In this document: one piece after another, positions 24,785 through 34,743 of the stretch
How the letters are laid out: the number at the start of each line of letters is the position of its first letter
Numbering within the stretch: the stretch's first letter is position 1
Source: Firmicutes bacterium CAG:345
GTDB lineage: Bacteria > Bacillota_I > Bacilli_A > RFN20 > CAG-288
Direction: 5' to 3'
DNA: 64,000 nucleotides
NCBI GenBank assembly: GCA_000433315.1
Contig: FR893385.1
Location: 304,380-368,379, forward strand
The notes under the pieces: generated by a model
Database searches by the model: none
The model's input: only the letters and a program-made list of their open reading frames with translations
What the model was told of the DNA's origin: nothing
Made by a program: the position numbers and the translations under genes

Positions 24785-26512
24785 TTACCAATTTACTAAA
24801 TTTCCATTAACCAAATATCCAGTTAAACCTTTAAATAAAGAACTATAATCACCTTCTAATATTTCTATCGTCATATTCGGAATAACATTTAATAATTCAT
24901 TATTAGTCATTCCAAAAATTTGACCAAATTCAATTAATTTATCATCTAACTTTTTCACTTTTATTTTTTTAATATTATTGCATTTTATAAAACAATTTTC
25001 TTTTAATTCAATATTTTCTGCAATAAAATTTGCCAAATTTTCCAAATCATAAAAAATACTATAATCAAAATCAACATCTTTTGTAGCAATTTCAATATCA
25101 GTTATCATATCTTTCCTATCAGCAAATAAATTAATATCAATTTTCTCAATTTCATATCCACTATAACTACTAGGGATAAGTACATAGCTACCATTCATGC
25201 TTGTTATTTCTTTAATAGCAATTGTTTTATATGATAAAAAATCAAAATTATATGTAATTTCTCCAGGATTAATTGTTTCATAATTTTTTTCTTTCATAAA
25301 AGTTTTAGATAATTCTTGATCATCTCTATTTAAAATTTGAGTTTTATTATCAATTTCAAAATTTGATAAATAATCTTTTTTACTTAAGTATTCATCACTA
25401 AATATTTTAACTTTACTTAGTAATTTAGGAAAAGCCTGACTAGTTCCACAATATTTACTATTATGTGTTAATCCAAAAATATCACCAATATAATCGCAAG
25501 AAGAAGAATAAAATTCAAATTCATTGATTAAATTTAATCCATATAAACTATTGGAATTGAAAATAGAATTTTGTAAAAGTATCTTTTGAATATTATTACA
25601 ATCGATAAAAGAATAGTCACTAAAAGTCACTTTCGTATTTAAAGAACTATCTTCTATTTTTTCTAAAGACAAGCACTGATAAAAAGCACCTCCATCTATT
25701 TGAATCTCACCACCATTAAACTTTATGGTTTTGACAATAGAATTTGAGAAAGCTTTATTAAATATTCTTTTTACAGGATGTCCATTAATTTCTTCAGGAA
25801 TATTGACTATTTCATCTTTTCCTGAATATTCTTTTATACCTATTATTGTTTTATCATTATCCAAATAAGAATAAGTATAATTACCTTCCTTAAAAGAGAT
25901 ATTAGAACTATTGATAAATCGATTTGCAAATAATGGTATTACTGAAAAAGATATTCCTCCTAATACACAAAAAATGAATGTCATAACCACTACCCACTTC
26001 CCAAATAATGGCTTTATTTCTTTTACTTTAACCTTTTGTTTCTTCTTTTTAGCATTTTTCTTTTGTATTTTCTTTATAAGAGCCAATTCTTTTTTCAGCT
26101 TTTTTTGAGACTTTAAATTTTCTTTTGAACTTTGGTCAAAAATAAAATCAAAGCAAACTCCATCTTTGTATTTCATATTATCAAATTCAGCTTCTTTTAA
26201 TTTGCAAAATATTTTTTTACAATCAATTGAAACTGAAAGTTTAGCTTTTGGAATAAAAATTTCGCCAGTTAAAATATTAAGATCATGAATTTCAATTATC
26301 TCTTCAGCTATTTTTTGATCATTGTCATTATATTCTTCTACAAATAAACTAAAAGAATGCAAAACTTGCAATGTATTATTTCTCAATTTAAAAACTATAT
26401 GATTTTTTCCATCAGATTCATTAATAATCATATATTCCATCACTTCAACAATAGAATCATTTTTATCATCATATTGGATTTTATTTATATTATTAATTGA
26501 AATCATAATCAA
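24785..26512 (-). CDS. Single-pass membrane protein with BspA-type leucine-rich-repeat exterior
   Basis: Seventh gene of the surface operon, 575 aa. A beta-rich N-terminal domain (about 1-140, FKLRNNTLQVLHSFSLFVEE) would be cytoplasmic. A Lys-rich stretch (KKIQKKNAKKKKQKVKVK) and one helix (WVVVMTFIFCVLGGISFSV, about 172-192) follow. The external part has LRR_5/BspA-like repeats (GHPVKRIFNKAFSNSIVKTI, IQIDGGAFYQCLSLEKIE, VTFSDYSFIDCNNIQKILL and others), a fold used in surface binding. The frame opens at TTG 26512, 5 nt after GGAGG; an ATG at 26506 is the alternative start. It overlaps the previous gene by 20 nt. Confidence 0.78.
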   Translation of the reverse strand: MIMISINNINKIQYDDKNDSIVEVMEYMIINESDGKNHIVFKLRNNTLQVLHSFSLFVEEYNDNDQKIAEEIIEIHDLNILTGEIFIPKAKLSVSIDCKKIFCKLKEAEFDNMKYKDGVCFDFIFDQSSKENLKSQKKLKKELALIKKIQKKNAKKKKQKVKVKEIKPLFGKWVVVMTFIFCVLGGISFSVIPLFANRFINSSNISFKEGNYTYSYLDNDKTIIGIKEYSGKDEIVNIPEEINGHPVKRIFNKAFSNSIVKTIKFNGGEIQIDGGAFYQCLSLEKIEDSSLNTKVTFSDYSFIDCNNIQKILLQNSIFNSNSLYGLNLINEFEFYSSSCDYIGDIFGLTHNSKYCGTSQAFPKLLSKVKIFSDEYLSKKDYLSNFEIDNKTQILNRDDQELSKTFMKEKNYETINPGEITYNFDFLSYKTIAIKEITSMNGSYVLIPSSYSGYEIEKIDINLFADRKDMITDIEIATKDVDFDYSIFYDLENLANFIAENIELKENCFIKCNNIKKIKVKKLDDKLIEFGQIFGMTNNELLNVIPNMTIEILEGDYSSLFKGLTGYLVNGNLVNW

Positions 26513-27203
26513 TTATGCCTCCAACTTTATTTTTAGAATTACGCTTAGTTATACAAATATTACTAAATATAAAAGCCAAAATACCAATAATTAACGCTAT
26601 AACAATAGAAAACCAACCCAAATTACTATCGAATAACACTTCAGAATATTCAGGATTAATATAAGCAAACATAAAATATCTTAAAGTATAAAGTAAACAA
26701 AATATATCAAAGCCAAAAAGACTAGAAAATATATTTTTTTTCGAATTACACAAAGTCAAATAAATATCATTATTGATTACTTCATCATTAACAAAACTAA
26801 TAACAATGTTCGTATAGCAAGTTCTTTTATCAATTGGAATAATTCTTGAAGAGTTTTTTATAGGATTCAAATCACGGTAATAATATGATTTTATTAATTT
26901 CTTATTTTTGTCAAAACATTCGATAAAAAAGCCTATTTTTTTATAAACTTCTTTATAATTACAGATAACAAATTTATTTTCTTCCGAAGTGTTTAAAATA
27001 TATTTAACAACATATTTTCTTGTTTCACCAAAGGTATAAAACAATTGACTATTCTCATTCTCATTTATATTAGTTTTAATTAATTCATCATCATGAAATG
27101 GCACTATAGTCTCTCTTTTAAGAATTTTTGAAAAAATAAGTATCAAAGTAATAACGACAAAGGAAACAAGAGATACGATCATTAAAATCAATTCTTTATT
27201 CAT
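26493..27203 (-). CDS. Integral membrane protein of unknown function (surface operon gene 6)
   Basis: 236 aa from ATG 27203, which has AAAGGAGG 8 nt upstream; an in-frame extension to 27233 inside the previous gene has no ribosome site. One helix at the N-terminus (ILMIVSLVSFVVITLILIF) precedes a beta-rich extracellular-looking domain of about 120 residues (YTFGETRKYVVKYILNTSEE). Two further helices lie near the C-terminus (about 165-185 and 200-222) before a short basic tail. I recognise no family. It overlaps its neighbours on both sides (8 and 20 nt), so it is tightly coupled to genes 5 and 7. Confidence 0.72.
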   Translation of the reverse strand: MNKELILMIVSLVSFVVITLILIFSKILKRETIVPFHDDELIKTNINENENSQLFYTFGETRKYVVKYILNTSEENKFVICNYKEVYKKIGFFIECFDKNKKLIKSYYYRDLNPIKNSSRIIPIDKRTCYTNIVISFVNDEVINNDIYLTLCNSKKNIFSSLFGFDIFCLLYTLRYFMFAYINPEYSEVLFDSNLGWFSIVIALIIGILAFIFSNICITKRNSKNKVGGIIDYDFN

Positions 27204-28089
27204 TAAGACTTTCCTCCTTTCCAAATTTATCATTACTAAATTCTTTTTTTAAAGAATAATTATCAAAAATATTTTTGCATACATTTGGTTTATTAACAAC
27301 TTTAAATTTATTTATTTGGCAATATGAGTCGTTAAATAAATATATAGCGAAATTAAAAGACATAAATAAAAATGAAAAAATAAATACAAATGCAATGACT
27401 ATTAATATTATAAATAAAATTAAAAGACTTGTCGTGATTATTCCTGATTTAAATGCAGTAATCAAATAATAAAGACCAAATCCACTTTCTCCAATTACAC
27501 AAAATAGACTAATCAATTTTAACAAATATAAAATAAAATTTTTAATAGAATCAATTTTTGCTGTTTCCAATAATTTATTTATTTCAATGCCTTTTAAATC
27601 ATATTTACTGGCAATTATATAATTTAATGATTCTTGCTTTGATATACAAAAAAGAAAATATACTAAAAAAGAAAAACAAAAAGGAAAACAAAAAATCATC
27701 GGAACAATAATATATCCATTTGAAGGACCATATTTTTGATAGCAAATATAAACTATCCCCGTTCCTATACCAAAGCAAATTACTGCCAAAAGCAAAATAA
27801 TAAATTCTTTCATTATACATTTAGCTAACATAAAAGTTTTACTAATAAAACAAGTGTAATATCTATCTATAGAATTTAAATTTTCAAAAAAGAAACCAGT
27901 TTCTAATTTTTTTGCTTCTAAATATTTTTTTGTAAAATTATATCGACAAACATTAATAAGCGGTATTCCTAATACTGAAACAACTAGTAATAAAGCCAAA
28001 ATAAAATATAAAAATAATATTAAAAATCCTTTAGGTTTTATTAAAAACTTAAAGCCTTCTAAGAAGCCCATTTTTATACTATTTTTCAT
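27196..28089 (-). CDS. Multi-pass membrane protein of unknown function (surface operon gene 5)
   Basis: 297 aa with five or six hydrophobic segments: FLILFLYFILALLLVVSVLG, FIILLLAVICFGIGTGIVYI, IVPMIFCFPFCFSFLVYFLF, two around 185-225 and a long one near 230-260. The arrangement resembles generic DUF975/DUF4013-like Bacillota membrane proteins but I cannot assign it. AGAGGAAAT serves as ribosome site and overlaps the stop of the 2213-aa gene, which ends 1 nt before this ATG. It may help insert or organise the large surface partners. Confidence 0.72.
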   Translation of the reverse strand: MKNSIKMGFLEGFKFLIKPKGFLILFLYFILALLLVVSVLGIPLINVCRYNFTKKYLEAKKLETGFFFENLNSIDRYYTCFISKTFMLAKCIMKEFIILLLAVICFGIGTGIVYICYQKYGPSNGYIIVPMIFCFPFCFSFLVYFLFCISKQESLNYIIASKYDLKGIEINKLLETAKIDSIKNFILYLLKLISLFCVIGESGFGLYYLITAFKSGIITTSLLILFIILIVIAFVFIFSFLFMSFNFAIYLFNDSYCQINKFKVVNKPNVCKNIFDNYSLKKEFSNDKFGKEESLNE

Positions 28090-28090
28090 T

Positions 28091-31000
28091 TTATATTTCC
28101 TCTTCTATAATTGTAATCGAATAATTACTTGTGACATTCTTTTCATTTGAGTTTAAAATGTTTCTTGTCAAAATATCATTGCCATTAAGACTATTTAAAA
28201 CTGCGTTAAATTGTAATTTATGATTTTCGACCAAATCAAAATGAGATTCATCTATCATTAAAGTTGTTTTAACAAAACCATCATTATCTTTTAAATATTT
28301 TATTTTTCCAGTATCATTTAAATACTTGTATACTTTGACCATAATTGTTCTTTGTGTAATTCTTATCGTTCCAGTATAGGTAATAGAATATCCTTTAGAA
28401 ATATCTTCTCCTTCTTTTGAATAAATACTTAATCCAACATCATTTCTACGTGAACTTGCATCTATAATTTCTTGCTTTTCACTATCTTTTTTCTTCAAAT
28501 AATGTCCAGTATATAATCCATCGCCTTTTGTTGCATCATATTCCCAATAGTCATAATCATAATCAATTGCTATACCATCATACATTTTTGTTGTTGCTGA
28601 TTTAGTATTTATAGTAATTTTTCTTTGCGTAATTTTTATTAGACCTGCGTATTTAAATTTATTAGATAAATTTGTTGAAGTAATATTTACTACATAATTA
28701 ACATATTTATTTTTTAGATCACTAACATTTTCAGATAATTTTGCTTCTTTTTGATTTGAATCATAAATTGTAAAATCATCGATGAAAAATTGCTGAGTAT
28801 AAAATTTTGTACTACCATTAACAACAATTTTCAAAGTTTCACCTTCAGCTAACAAATTACTATTCTCTAAATATTCCCACTCATTTTCCGCATAACTTTT
28901 TTCTAGATTATCAAAAACATATGTTTTTGTAATGGGCTTAATATTTATATTAATTGGATATATAACTAATATTTCATTTTTTAATACAACTTCAATATTT
29001 TCATTTTCAAACTGAGCATCAATTAAAATTAAATTATATTCTCCCGCATCTTTAATAGTATCAGTTAAATAATTTCCTTCCTCATCAACTAATTGAAAAA
29101 CAAACATTCCATTGAAATTTTTTTCAGCTAATGAAGACACAGAGAAAAATATTACTTCATTATCATAAGCCACAAATATACCATTTTGTATTATATTTTT
29201 CCCATTATAATTTTTATAAATCTTATCATTCAAATTATATCTATTATCAATAGATATATTTCCATAAGAATTAATATAATTAATATCCCCTTCATTAACT
29301 AATAAAGAATATAAACTAAATATATTTTCTTTTGCTTCTCCAATTTCTTTTACTGAAGCAATTGGTTTAGAATAATCAATTTTAAGATTTAAGCGACTTA
29401 AAATTGTATTTTCTTCTGATGAGCTAAAATTGTTTTCTTTTGAAACAATTAAATAATAATCTAAATAATTATGTTCTTTTCCATCATAACTAAAAGTTTT
29501 CGGTGAAGTTGTAAAATTAAGTATTAAGGGTGTTATTTCAATATTATATTCAACTTGGAGATTTTGAGGGATAAAAATAACATTTTCATTATAAAACACA
29601 CCATCTTTATATTCACAAACATAATAAGAATCATTCTTAAATAAAACAATTCTCGAAAAATAACACTTATATTTACCAACATGTAAAACATTATCTGTTA
29701 TTTTTTCTTCATCTGAATTAAAAATATTAAATTCAACAGTGATTGTAAAACCATTAACTTTTTCAACTATTTCATAATAATCGGAAATTGAAATCAAAGG
29801 ATTACTACCATTAAATACCATACTTGTATCAATATCTTTAAACTTAATATTTAAAGTCAATTGTGTAATTTCAATCTTTCCATAAACATTAATTATTTCA
29901 TAATTATCTGTGACATCTAAATTTTTATTTATTATTGAATAGCTTTGAATATTATCATAAACTCCACATTTTATAAATTTAGAATATTCTTTGATTAAAA
30001 TAGTATGGTCATTGCAAAGACCACTTTGGTTATTATCATTCATTTTTTCATAAGAAAATTCATCAGTTCCTTTATTTAGTCCATCAAAAACAAAAGATTT
30101 ATCGCTAGAAGTAATAGTAATTTTTCTTTTTAAAACAATGTAATTTCCATATGCATTTTCATCAATAATATAATTTGTTGATTTCCTTCCATTTTCTTTT
30201 TTATATATTAAATAATAACGAACAACATTTTTATATTCACTAGCATCTATTATTGAATCGGATATTATATGTGCATAAATATCTAATTCATCACGATCTT
30301 TTTCACAAACTTGGTCATATATTTTTTTATAATCTTTTAAATTTAGATTTTGTTCATAATTAACAGTTTTTCCATTATAAACAGAACTAATAGTATTAAA
30401 TTTAACATCTATAGTTTTTGGAATAACATTAATAGAAAAACTACTAACTATAATTTCAAAATTATCATCTAGCTTGTCATAATAGGAATAATAATTTTTA
30501 ACAATTAAACTATAAGTTCCAGCATCATAAACTTCTTTTTCTTCAAATCCTAAATTAAAATTGATTTCTATTTCATTAATATTTGTATTATAAACATATT
30601 TAAAAGTTTTATCAGATTGATTTGTTCCATCATAAATTAATATATCTTCAACAATCGGATTAATTTCTAAAACTTTCTTCCTTATACTAAATTCACTTTC
30701 TTTTTTTGCTATATCTATTTTATAGTTACTTAAATTGGTATTCTCACCAGCTATAATACTTTGATATATAACTTTATATGTTCCAGCATCGCAAGGTGCT
30801 TCAATATTAATCCATTGCTGATCAATTTTCTGATAATACAAAACTAATATTTTAAATGTTTGTCCTTCTACAATATCATACAAAGAAGATCCATTTAAAT
30901 TATAATTACCATAATTATTATTATAAGTATAATAATTCCCATTAAATTCACCACTTTCAACTTCTAATAAATCAAGTATAATATCTCTTTTTGAAATATT

Positions 31001-34000
31001 AATAGTCTTTTCTAAGCACGTAATTTCATAGTTTTCAGAATCTGGTGAAAATGATTTTTCATCAATTACAGCTCTAAAAACTCCAGAATCATTTAAATAA
31101 TTATTATAATAGACATCATTAATATAATATTTAACATTTGAAAAATAAACATTATCACCTTTAACTATTGTGCCTTTAGAAACTACATAATTTAAAAATG
31201 TATGATTTTTACCATCATAAACAAAATCATCTGATACTAATTCAATATCAATTTTTCTTTTATAAATACTAAAACTTATATTATTTGTAACATTAATTAA
31301 ATAATTTGAAACTAAAGTATTTTCATCCGATGAAAAATCTTCATAGACTAATGTATATACGCCATAATTAATTGCTTGTGAAACACTTTCAACAAAATTT
31401 AAATATTCACGTAAAAACGAGCAATTAACTTTTAGATTTTCACCAGAAACAACATGTGTTAGAAGATTACTATCATTATAAATAAAATTATTGTATTCAT
31501 TAGAATATGAATATGCTATTCCATCATATGTTTTATTTTCAAAATCTAATAAAGAAATGTTAATTTTTCTTGGCAATATATCCACAAGTCCGGATTCAAA
31601 AGTTAATTCATAATTTTGAATTAAAGTATTTCCGACACATAAAACATCATCTTTTCTTATATTTACATCATAAGTACCTGCATTTTTAATAGATTTTAAA
31701 AAGTTATTTGAATCATAAAAAACAAATGATTGTATAATTATATTTTCATCAAAAACAAAGCTACCAAAAATTACCTCAAAATTATTTTCTTGAGATATAA
31801 AATCATGATATTCTCCATCATATATTATCTTTTCTAATGTAGGTTGTATTGTTACTTTTCTTTTTAAAATTTCAAAAGATACTTCATCAGAAATATCAAA
31901 AACATAATTATTATCATCAGTATTGTCATCGAGCTCATATGAAACAATTTTGACAAAATAAGTCCCAGCATTTTTAGGAATTACACTATTGCCATCAATA
32001 TCAAAATAAGAGACAACAATCTTAACATTTTGATTGCCAACTAATTTGTTATCATCATCTGTAATAACAAAATTACCAAAATTATTTGAATAAGAGAATA
32101 TATTACCATCATATTCAAAATTCGAAATTTTAATAATTTTTAGAACTACATTTCTAGGGAATATATTAAATTCACATTTTTTTATTTGAACAATATAATT
32201 ATCAATACTATCACTTTTTAAACTAGAAATATCGATTTCAACTTCATATTTTCCAGTATTTTTTGCTTCAGAAACTATTTGATCATTACTATAGATGATA
32301 AAATTAGTAACTTCAAAAATATCATTAGCGACAATATTTTCTACATTAATATCATGTATAATTTTGCTTTCTCCATCATAGATGGAATCAGAAACTTTCG
32401 GGCTAATTACAATAGTTCTTTTTGTAATATTAAAAGAAACATTTTTTCCAAACACAATTTTATAATTATTTAAATTAGTATTTCCATTAGATACCAAATC
32501 AGAAATCTTTATAATATATTCTCCAGCATTTTTCACTGAAGAAGTTTCAATATAACTGCCATCACTATTTTTAAGAAAATATTTAACTATAAGTTTTACA
32601 TCATCTTCTTCACAAAATTGATTGTTTTCATTATTTAAATAATTACCAAATTCATTTAAATAATGATATTCACTACCATCATATTCTTTGCCTTTATCTT
32701 CAATAAGACTTAAATATATTTCTTTCTGTAATACTTCAAAAGTTTTATTCTCAAAAATTAAAGAATAATTTTTTGATAATTCTTCATTTAATTTAAATTC
32801 TATATTATAAATTCCAGCATCTTTAATTTTAGTGTAATATCTACCATCTTTTTCAAATTGAAAATGAAATTTGTTTTCTAAAAAAGTCGAATCTAAAGTA
32901 ATATCTTTTAAAGAAAAATTATCAGTAGTAGAACTAAAATAATGCTCTTTTCCATCATAAACAAATTCTTTGATTTTATCCTGAATAAGCAATTCTTTTT
33001 TCAAAATGCTAAACTCAGTAACATTGGAAATATCAAATTCATAATTCTCATTTAAGTCATTAGAAAAGCTTGCTTTAACAATTTTTGCAATATAATTACC
33101 AGCATCAAATTTTGAATTAGAATTATTTTTATTAAAAATATCTATAAGAAATTCAAAATATTTTTCATCTTCAGAAAGTATTTTTTCAGTCCCTAAAGCG
33201 TTGCTCAAATAATGATATTTTGATAGTTCATTTATATCCAAATTGTCTCCGTAAACAATATCATTTATATCATCAATCATTAAAACAACTTTTCTTTTTA
33301 GAATTTCAAATTTATTTACATAAAAAGAAATATCATAATTATCTTGATTAAAAGAACCATAGCATTCTAAAGAATTAAAATAAACTTTATATTTTCCAGC
33401 ATTGAGGATTTTATCTGTTTCAATATTATCTTTTAAAATTTTAATATCAATTGGTATAGCATATTCATTTTCTATAAAATTACCTTCAACTAAATAGTCA
33501 TTATAATCAGAAAAATTATAATCTAATCTTTTTCCATCATATATATAATCTTCAGTTTTAAAACCTAAAACTATTTTTCTTCTAACAATTTCTAAATTTC
33601 CAAAAATATATGTAATATTATAATTATGAGAAACATCTATATCATTTGAATCAAATATTATTGAATGAAATACATTTTCTTGAGAAAATACATCGCTTGT
33701 CAATTGGTTAAAATATTCAAAAACAGAAACAACTTTATGATTTTCACACAAATTTTCTTCTACTATATTTTCATAATTTAAAATAGGTTTTCCATCATAC
33801 TCTTTTGATATTGATTCAGATTTAAGCACTACATCTCTTTTTTGAATATTTAAATCTTTTTTTTCTATATTAAAGGTATAAAATCTAGTTACATCTTCAC
33901 CCTTTGAATTTATTATCATATTTGAAGAATCTAATTCAAATGTATATTTTCCAGCATCAATTAATTTATCAACTTCTTGATTATTCAAATCATAATATTT

Positions 34001-34732
34001 AATATTTAAATTCGTTTTATCATCAAAAGCTAGTTTATCAAATAAAACATTTATATCTACTTCTTTTCCAGAATAAACAAAATCAGTATTATCTAACTTA
34101 ATATCAATTGTTCTAGGCACAATTTCAAACTCTTTATCATCATAAACGATATTATAAAAACCAGTAACATCATCGCCTTTATCATTTTTTATAACAATAT
34201 CTTCTATATTAATTTCTGTTTTTTCATTTCTTAAGTCTTTATAACTAAAATCAATATTTTCAATAGTATCACCGGCTATGAGTCCATCAATATTATTTAT
34301 TTTTGGAAAAGAACCATATTCTAATTTTTCTTCACTAAACTCTAGTATTAGATTTTTCTCACCTATAGCAAATTGAATTGGCTTAGAATATGATTCCATG
34401 CCAAATAAATTATTTGTTTTTGCTCTTATATAATAAGTACCAGGACTAACGGGTTCTTCATTTGTCCATACACCTTCTTCTGATTTAAATTGGTATTCAA
34501 TTTTGCCGCCTAAAAAACTCCGGGCTTTTTCATATGTTATTTTTTCTCCATAACTGAAATGATTGTTAATTATTATATTATCTACTATTTTTCCTTTAAA
34601 AAATGATAATGAAAAGAAAGTTGCAATAATTAAAACTACAACACAAGAAATCAATATTCTAAACTTATATAGAATATTTTTTCTTTTTCTTCTTTTTATT
34701 TCTTTTTCTTTAAAATCATTATATAGTGACAT
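28091..34732 (-). CDS. Giant surface protein with about 19 YDG/MBG-type Ig-like repeats (2213 aa)
   Basis: A basic cytoplasmic tail (KEKEIKRRKRKNILYKF) and one uncleaved-looking helix (about 28-47, ILISCVVVLIIATFFSLSFF) would anchor the protein with over 2100 residues outside. These consist of about 19 beta-rich units of roughly 95-110 aa. Each opens with a variant of xxFVYDGKEH (YDG, YNG, FDG) and contains the DAGTYxVxI-type strand (NAGTYDVNI, DAGTYKVIY, NAGEYIIKI). Such MBG/YDG repeats occur in large bacterial adhesins. No sorting signal or C-terminal anchor is seen. AAAAGGG precedes the ATG. It follows the related 786-aa gene by 11 nt. Role inferred as stalk or adhesin. Confidence 0.85.
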   Translation of the reverse strand: MSLYNDFKEKEIKRRKRKNILYKFRILISCVVVLIIATFFSLSFFKGKIVDNIIINNHFSYGEKITYEKARSFLGGKIEYQFKSEEGVWTNEEPVSPGTYYIRAKTNNLFGMESYSKPIQFAIGEKNLILEFSEEKLEYGSFPKINNIDGLIAGDTIENIDFSYKDLRNEKTEINIEDIVIKNDKGDDVTGFYNIVYDDKEFEIVPRTIDIKLDNTDFVYSGKEVDINVLFDKLAFDDKTNLNIKYYDLNNQEVDKLIDAGKYTFELDSSNMIINSKGEDVTRFYTFNIEKKDLNIQKRDVVLKSESISKEYDGKPILNYENIVEENLCENHKVVSVFEYFNQLTSDVFSQENVFHSIIFDSNDIDVSHNYNITYIFGNLEIVRRKIVLGFKTEDYIYDGKRLDYNFSDYNDYLVEGNFIENEYAIPIDIKILKDNIETDKILNAGKYKVYFNSLECYGSFNQDNYDISFYVNKFEILKRKVVLMIDDINDIVYGDNLDINELSKYHYLSNALGTEKILSEDEKYFEFLIDIFNKNNSNSKFDAGNYIAKIVKASFSNDLNENYEFDISNVTEFSILKKELLIQDKIKEFVYDGKEHYFSSTTDNFSLKDITLDSTFLENKFHFQFEKDGRYYTKIKDAGIYNIEFKLNEELSKNYSLIFENKTFEVLQKEIYLSLIEDKGKEYDGSEYHYLNEFGNYLNNENNQFCEEDDVKLIVKYFLKNSDGSYIETSSVKNAGEYIIKISDLVSNGNTNLNNYKIVFGKNVSFNITKRTIVISPKVSDSIYDGESKIIHDINVENIVANDIFEVTNFIIYSNDQIVSEAKNTGKYEVEIDISSLKSDSIDNYIVQIKKCEFNIFPRNVVLKIIKISNFEYDGNIFSYSNNFGNFVITDDDNKLVGNQNVKIVVSYFDIDGNSVIPKNAGTYFVKIVSYELDDNTDDNNYVFDISDEVSFEILKRKVTIQPTLEKIIYDGEYHDFISQENNFEVIFGSFVFDENIIIQSFVFYDSNNFLKSIKNAGTYDVNIRKDDVLCVGNTLIQNYELTFESGLVDILPRKINISLLDFENKTYDGIAYSYSNEYNNFIYNDSNLLTHVVSGENLKVNCSFLREYLNFVESVSQAINYGVYTLVYEDFSSDENTLVSNYLINVTNNISFSIYKRKIDIELVSDDFVYDGKNHTFLNYVVSKGTIVKGDNVYFSNVKYYINDVYYNNYLNDSGVFRAVIDEKSFSPDSENYEITCLEKTINISKRDIILDLLEVESGEFNGNYYTYNNNYGNYNLNGSSLYDIVEGQTFKILVLYYQKIDQQWINIEAPCDAGTYKVIYQSIIAGENTNLSNYKIDIAKKESEFSIRKKVLEINPIVEDILIYDGTNQSDKTFKYVYNTNINEIEINFNLGFEEKEVYDAGTYSLIVKNYYSYYDKLDDNFEIIVSSFSINVIPKTIDVKFNTISSVYNGKTVNYEQNLNLKDYKKIYDQVCEKDRDELDIYAHIISDSIIDASEYKNVVRYYLIYKKENGRKSTNYIIDENAYGNYIVLKRKITITSSDKSFVFDGLNKGTDEFSYEKMNDNNQSGLCNDHTILIKEYSKFIKCGVYDNIQSYSIINKNLDVTDNYEIINVYGKIEITQLTLNIKFKDIDTSMVFNGSNPLISISDYYEIVEKVNGFTITVEFNIFNSDEEKITDNVLHVGKYKCYFSRIVLFKNDSYYVCEYKDGVFYNENVIFIPQNLQVEYNIEITPLILNFTTSPKTFSYDGKEHNYLDYYLIVSKENNFSSSEENTILSRLNLKIDYSKPIASVKEIGEAKENIFSLYSLLVNEGDINYINSYGNISIDNRYNLNDKIYKNYNGKNIIQNGIFVAYDNEVIFFSVSSLAEKNFNGMFVFQLVDEEGNYLTDTIKDAGEYNLILIDAQFENENIEVVLKNEILVIYPININIKPITKTYVFDNLEKSYAENEWEYLENSNLLAEGETLKIVVNGSTKFYTQQFFIDDFTIYDSNQKEAKLSENVSDLKNKYVNYVVNITSTNLSNKFKYAGLIKITQRKITINTKSATTKMYDGIAIDYDYDYWEYDATKGDGLYTGHYLKKKDSEKQEIIDASSRRNDVGLSIYSKEGEDISKGYSITYTGTIRITQRTIMVKVYKYLNDTGKIKYLKDNDGFVKTTLMIDESHFDLVENHKLQFNAVLNSLNGNDILTRNILNSNEKNVTSNYSITIIEEEI

Positions 34733-34743
34733 AGCAAACCCTT

